64,000 bases of DNA from assembly GCA_001464935.1 (NCBI GenBank), contig LNEL01000049.1, positions 1 to 64,000 on the forward strand, in the 5' to 3' direction. A program made the translations under genes and the position numbers. This document shows, in pieces, positions 62,161 through 64,000 of this stretch. Source of the DNA: Gammaproteobacteria bacterium Ga0077536. Lineage in GTDB: Bacteria > Pseudomonadota > Gammaproteobacteria > Ga0077536. Every line of letters begins with the position of its first letter. Positions within the stretch are counted from its first letter, which is position 1. The notes beneath the pieces are model-generated. The model was not told the origin of the DNA and ran no database searches. It saw only the letters and a list, made by a program, of their open reading frames with translations.

Positions 62161-62868
62161 TCAGACGATGCCGGCAGACGCCGTGGCCAGCAGGCGACGC
62201 GTGAATTTCGTGCGCAGATAAAAGCCGCGGGGCAGGGTGCCGGCCGGTTCTCCGGCGGCATCGAAACTGGGAGCCAGCGCGCGCGCGTTCGCGGCCTTCG
62301 GCCGAATCTGCAGATACCGGCCGACCCGGGCATCGAGTTGGGCGTAGCTGCCGGTCACCAGCAACTCCATCAGTTCCTCCCAGTCTTCGCGCAGCACGCG
62401 CGCGTCCTCCTGGTCCGGGCTCCACAGCACGGGCCAGCCGACACGCCGCACGGCCAGCGGCAGGCGCCGGTCCGCCTCGAGTGGAATCCACAGCACGCGG
62501 CGCAACTTGTGCCAGACCGGTGAGTCCTCCCACCGCTGTCCGCTCGCGCCGCGCAACGGCGCCACGCACAGGAAGGTCGATTCCGCGGGCACACCAGCGG
62601 CATTGACCGGAATGCTCTTCAGCTCGATGCCGAGGCGCGTGAAATCCGGTAGTGAACGCGAACCCGCATCAGCGCCGAGTACGCATTCGAGCAGGGTGCC
62701 GGCGTAGCCTTTCGTGTGGCGCGGGGCGCCTGGCGGGGGCATTCCCGCCTGCGCTGCGAGGACGCCCAGGGCTTGGCCGGCAATGGCGCGCGCGCGGGCG
62801 AGCAGTTCTTGCTCGGACGCGGGAGGTGGGGCACGACAGGCGCCTGCCGCGATCCCGGCCTCAATCAT
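62161..62868 (-). CDS. mutH: DNA mismatch repair endonuclease MutH
   Basis: KGYAGTLLECVLGADAGSRSLPDFTRLGIELKSIPVN; PRGFYLRTKFTRRLL. Confidence 0.94.
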   Translation of the reverse strand: MIEAGIAAGACRAPPPASEQELLARARAIAGQALGVLAAQAGMPPPGAPRHTKGYAGTLLECVLGADAGSRSLPDFTRLGIELKSIPVNAAGVPAESTFLCVAPLRGASGQRWEDSPVWHKLRRVLWIPLEADRRLPLAVRRVGWPVLWSPDQEDARVLREDWEELMELLVTGSYAQLDARVGRYLQIRPKAANARALAPSFDAAGEPAGTLPRGFYLRTKFTRRLLATASAGIV

Positions 62869-64000
62869 TGAGCGCCGCGATGATCTCCCCGCGCAACGCA
62901 TCCTGTCGCACCGCATTCTCGAAGGGCCGATCGTCGAAGTCGGTGATGTAGAAATAGTCTTCCGCGCGCTCCCCGATCGTCGCAATGCGCGCGTCGTGCA
63001 GCCGCACGCCCTGGTTCTGCATCGCGCGGCCGACCAGCGAGAGGAAACCGGGACGATCGGCCGCAATCACCTCCATGACGGTACGGGCATTGACGGTGTC
63101 GGGCGTGAACGTGACGGATGCCGGCACGCTGAAGTTGCGCAGACGGCGGCTCACCGCCGGCGTGGCGCGCGCCGGTGCGATCTCTCGCGCGCGCAGCGCG
63201 GAGCGCAGTCGGCTCTGGATGTCGTGCAGTCGTTGCGCGTCATCGACGACGCTGCGCGTCTCGGCATCGAGGACCGTGAACGTGTCGAGGGTATAGCCGG
63301 CGCTCGAGGTGATGATGCGCGCGTCCTGCACGTCGAGCCGCAGTCGATCCAGCGTGGCGGTTGCAATGGCGAACAGGAAGTCCGAGTCCGTGGCATAGAT
63401 GAACACCGACGTGCCGCCCTTGCTGTCGAAGTTGCGCAGTGCGATCAAGGGCAGGTCGTCTTCATCCGCCTCGAGGATCGTTTCGGTGTGCCAGGCGATT
63501 TCGATCGGCCGGTGACGCAGGAAGTACTCCTCGCTGAGCGTGCCCCACAGCAGCGATACCGAATGTTCGGGAAAGCGTTCTGTATCGATGAGCTTGCGCG
63601 CTTCCTGGCGCGTTGCCTCGGTGCGTTCGACGCGCTCGACCCGCGCCTCGATGCCGGTGCGCAGCGCGCGCAGCGTCGCGAGGTAGAGCTCGAAGATCAG
63701 CGAGCGCTTCCAGCCCGTCCACAGTTGCGGATTGGTGCCGCGAATATCGGCGATCGTCAGCAGGAACAGGTAGTCGAGGCGGGCCTCGTCGCCGACAATG
63801 GCCGCAAAGCGCTGGATGACTTCCGGATCGTAGATGTCCTCGCGCTGCGAGGTCGCCGACATCACCAGATGATTGTTGACCAGCCACGCGACGAGATTCG
63901 TGTCGTAGTTGCTGAGTCCGTGCGCCAGGCAGAAGGCGGTGGCCTCCTGGGCGCCGACTTCGCTGTGATCGCGGCCGGTGCCCTTGCCGACGTCATGGTA
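62861..64000 (-). CDS. glnD: [Protein-PII] uridylyltransferase / UMP-removing enzyme, partial (N-terminus beyond window)
   Basis: Frame open to the window edge; YHDVGKGTGRDHSEVGAQEA HD domain, two C-terminal ACT domains. Confidence 0.94.
   Translation of the reverse strand, partial: YHDVGKGTGRDHSEVGAQEATAFCLAHGLSNYDTNLVAWLVNNHLVMSATSQREDIYDPEVIQRFAAIVGDEARLDYLFLLTIADIRGTNPQLWTGWKRSLIFELYLATLRALRTGIEARVERVERTEATRQEARKLIDTERFPEHSVSLLWGTLSEEYFLRHRPIEIAWHTETILEADEDDLPLIALRNFDSKGGTSVFIYATDSDFLFAIATATLDRLRLDVQDARIITSSAGYTLDTFTVLDAETRSVVDDAQRLHDIQSRLRSALRAREIAPARATPAVSRRLRNFSVPASVTFTPDTVNARTVMEVIAADRPGFLSLVGRAMQNQGVRLHDARIATIGERAEDYFYITDFDDRPFENAVRQDALRGEIIAALND

Overview
High-GC gammaproteobacterial chromosome segment, dominated by conserved housekeeping loci. 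I recognise: yafS-like/rnhA/dnaQ with mltD; argF; surE-pcm-nlpD-rpoS; adk; mrcB; tRNA-fMet-rimP-nusA-infB-rbfA-truB-rpsO-pnp; rpsP-rimM-trmD-rplS; xerD; dsbC; hldE-hldD-waaA; TPP riboswitch-thiC; dusA; mutH-glnD. I saw no CRISPR array, prophage, transposase or rRNA. The parts most worth a second look are: a Ser/Thr kinase fused to a cyclic-nucleotide-binding domain, overlapping an orphan GspE-type ATPase and sitting between xerD and dsbC; an orphan FliK-like/FlhB-C-terminal-like pair; a 45-aa Lys/Ala histone-H1-like protein and a 31-aa membrane peptide, both absent from the ORF track; an rpsP with no visible canonical start codon; a NadM-Nudix fusion with a degraded nucleotidyltransferase motif; and an initiator tRNA with an apparent U1-U72 mismatch. 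All calls come from reading the sequence and from remembered family motifs. No database search was run.
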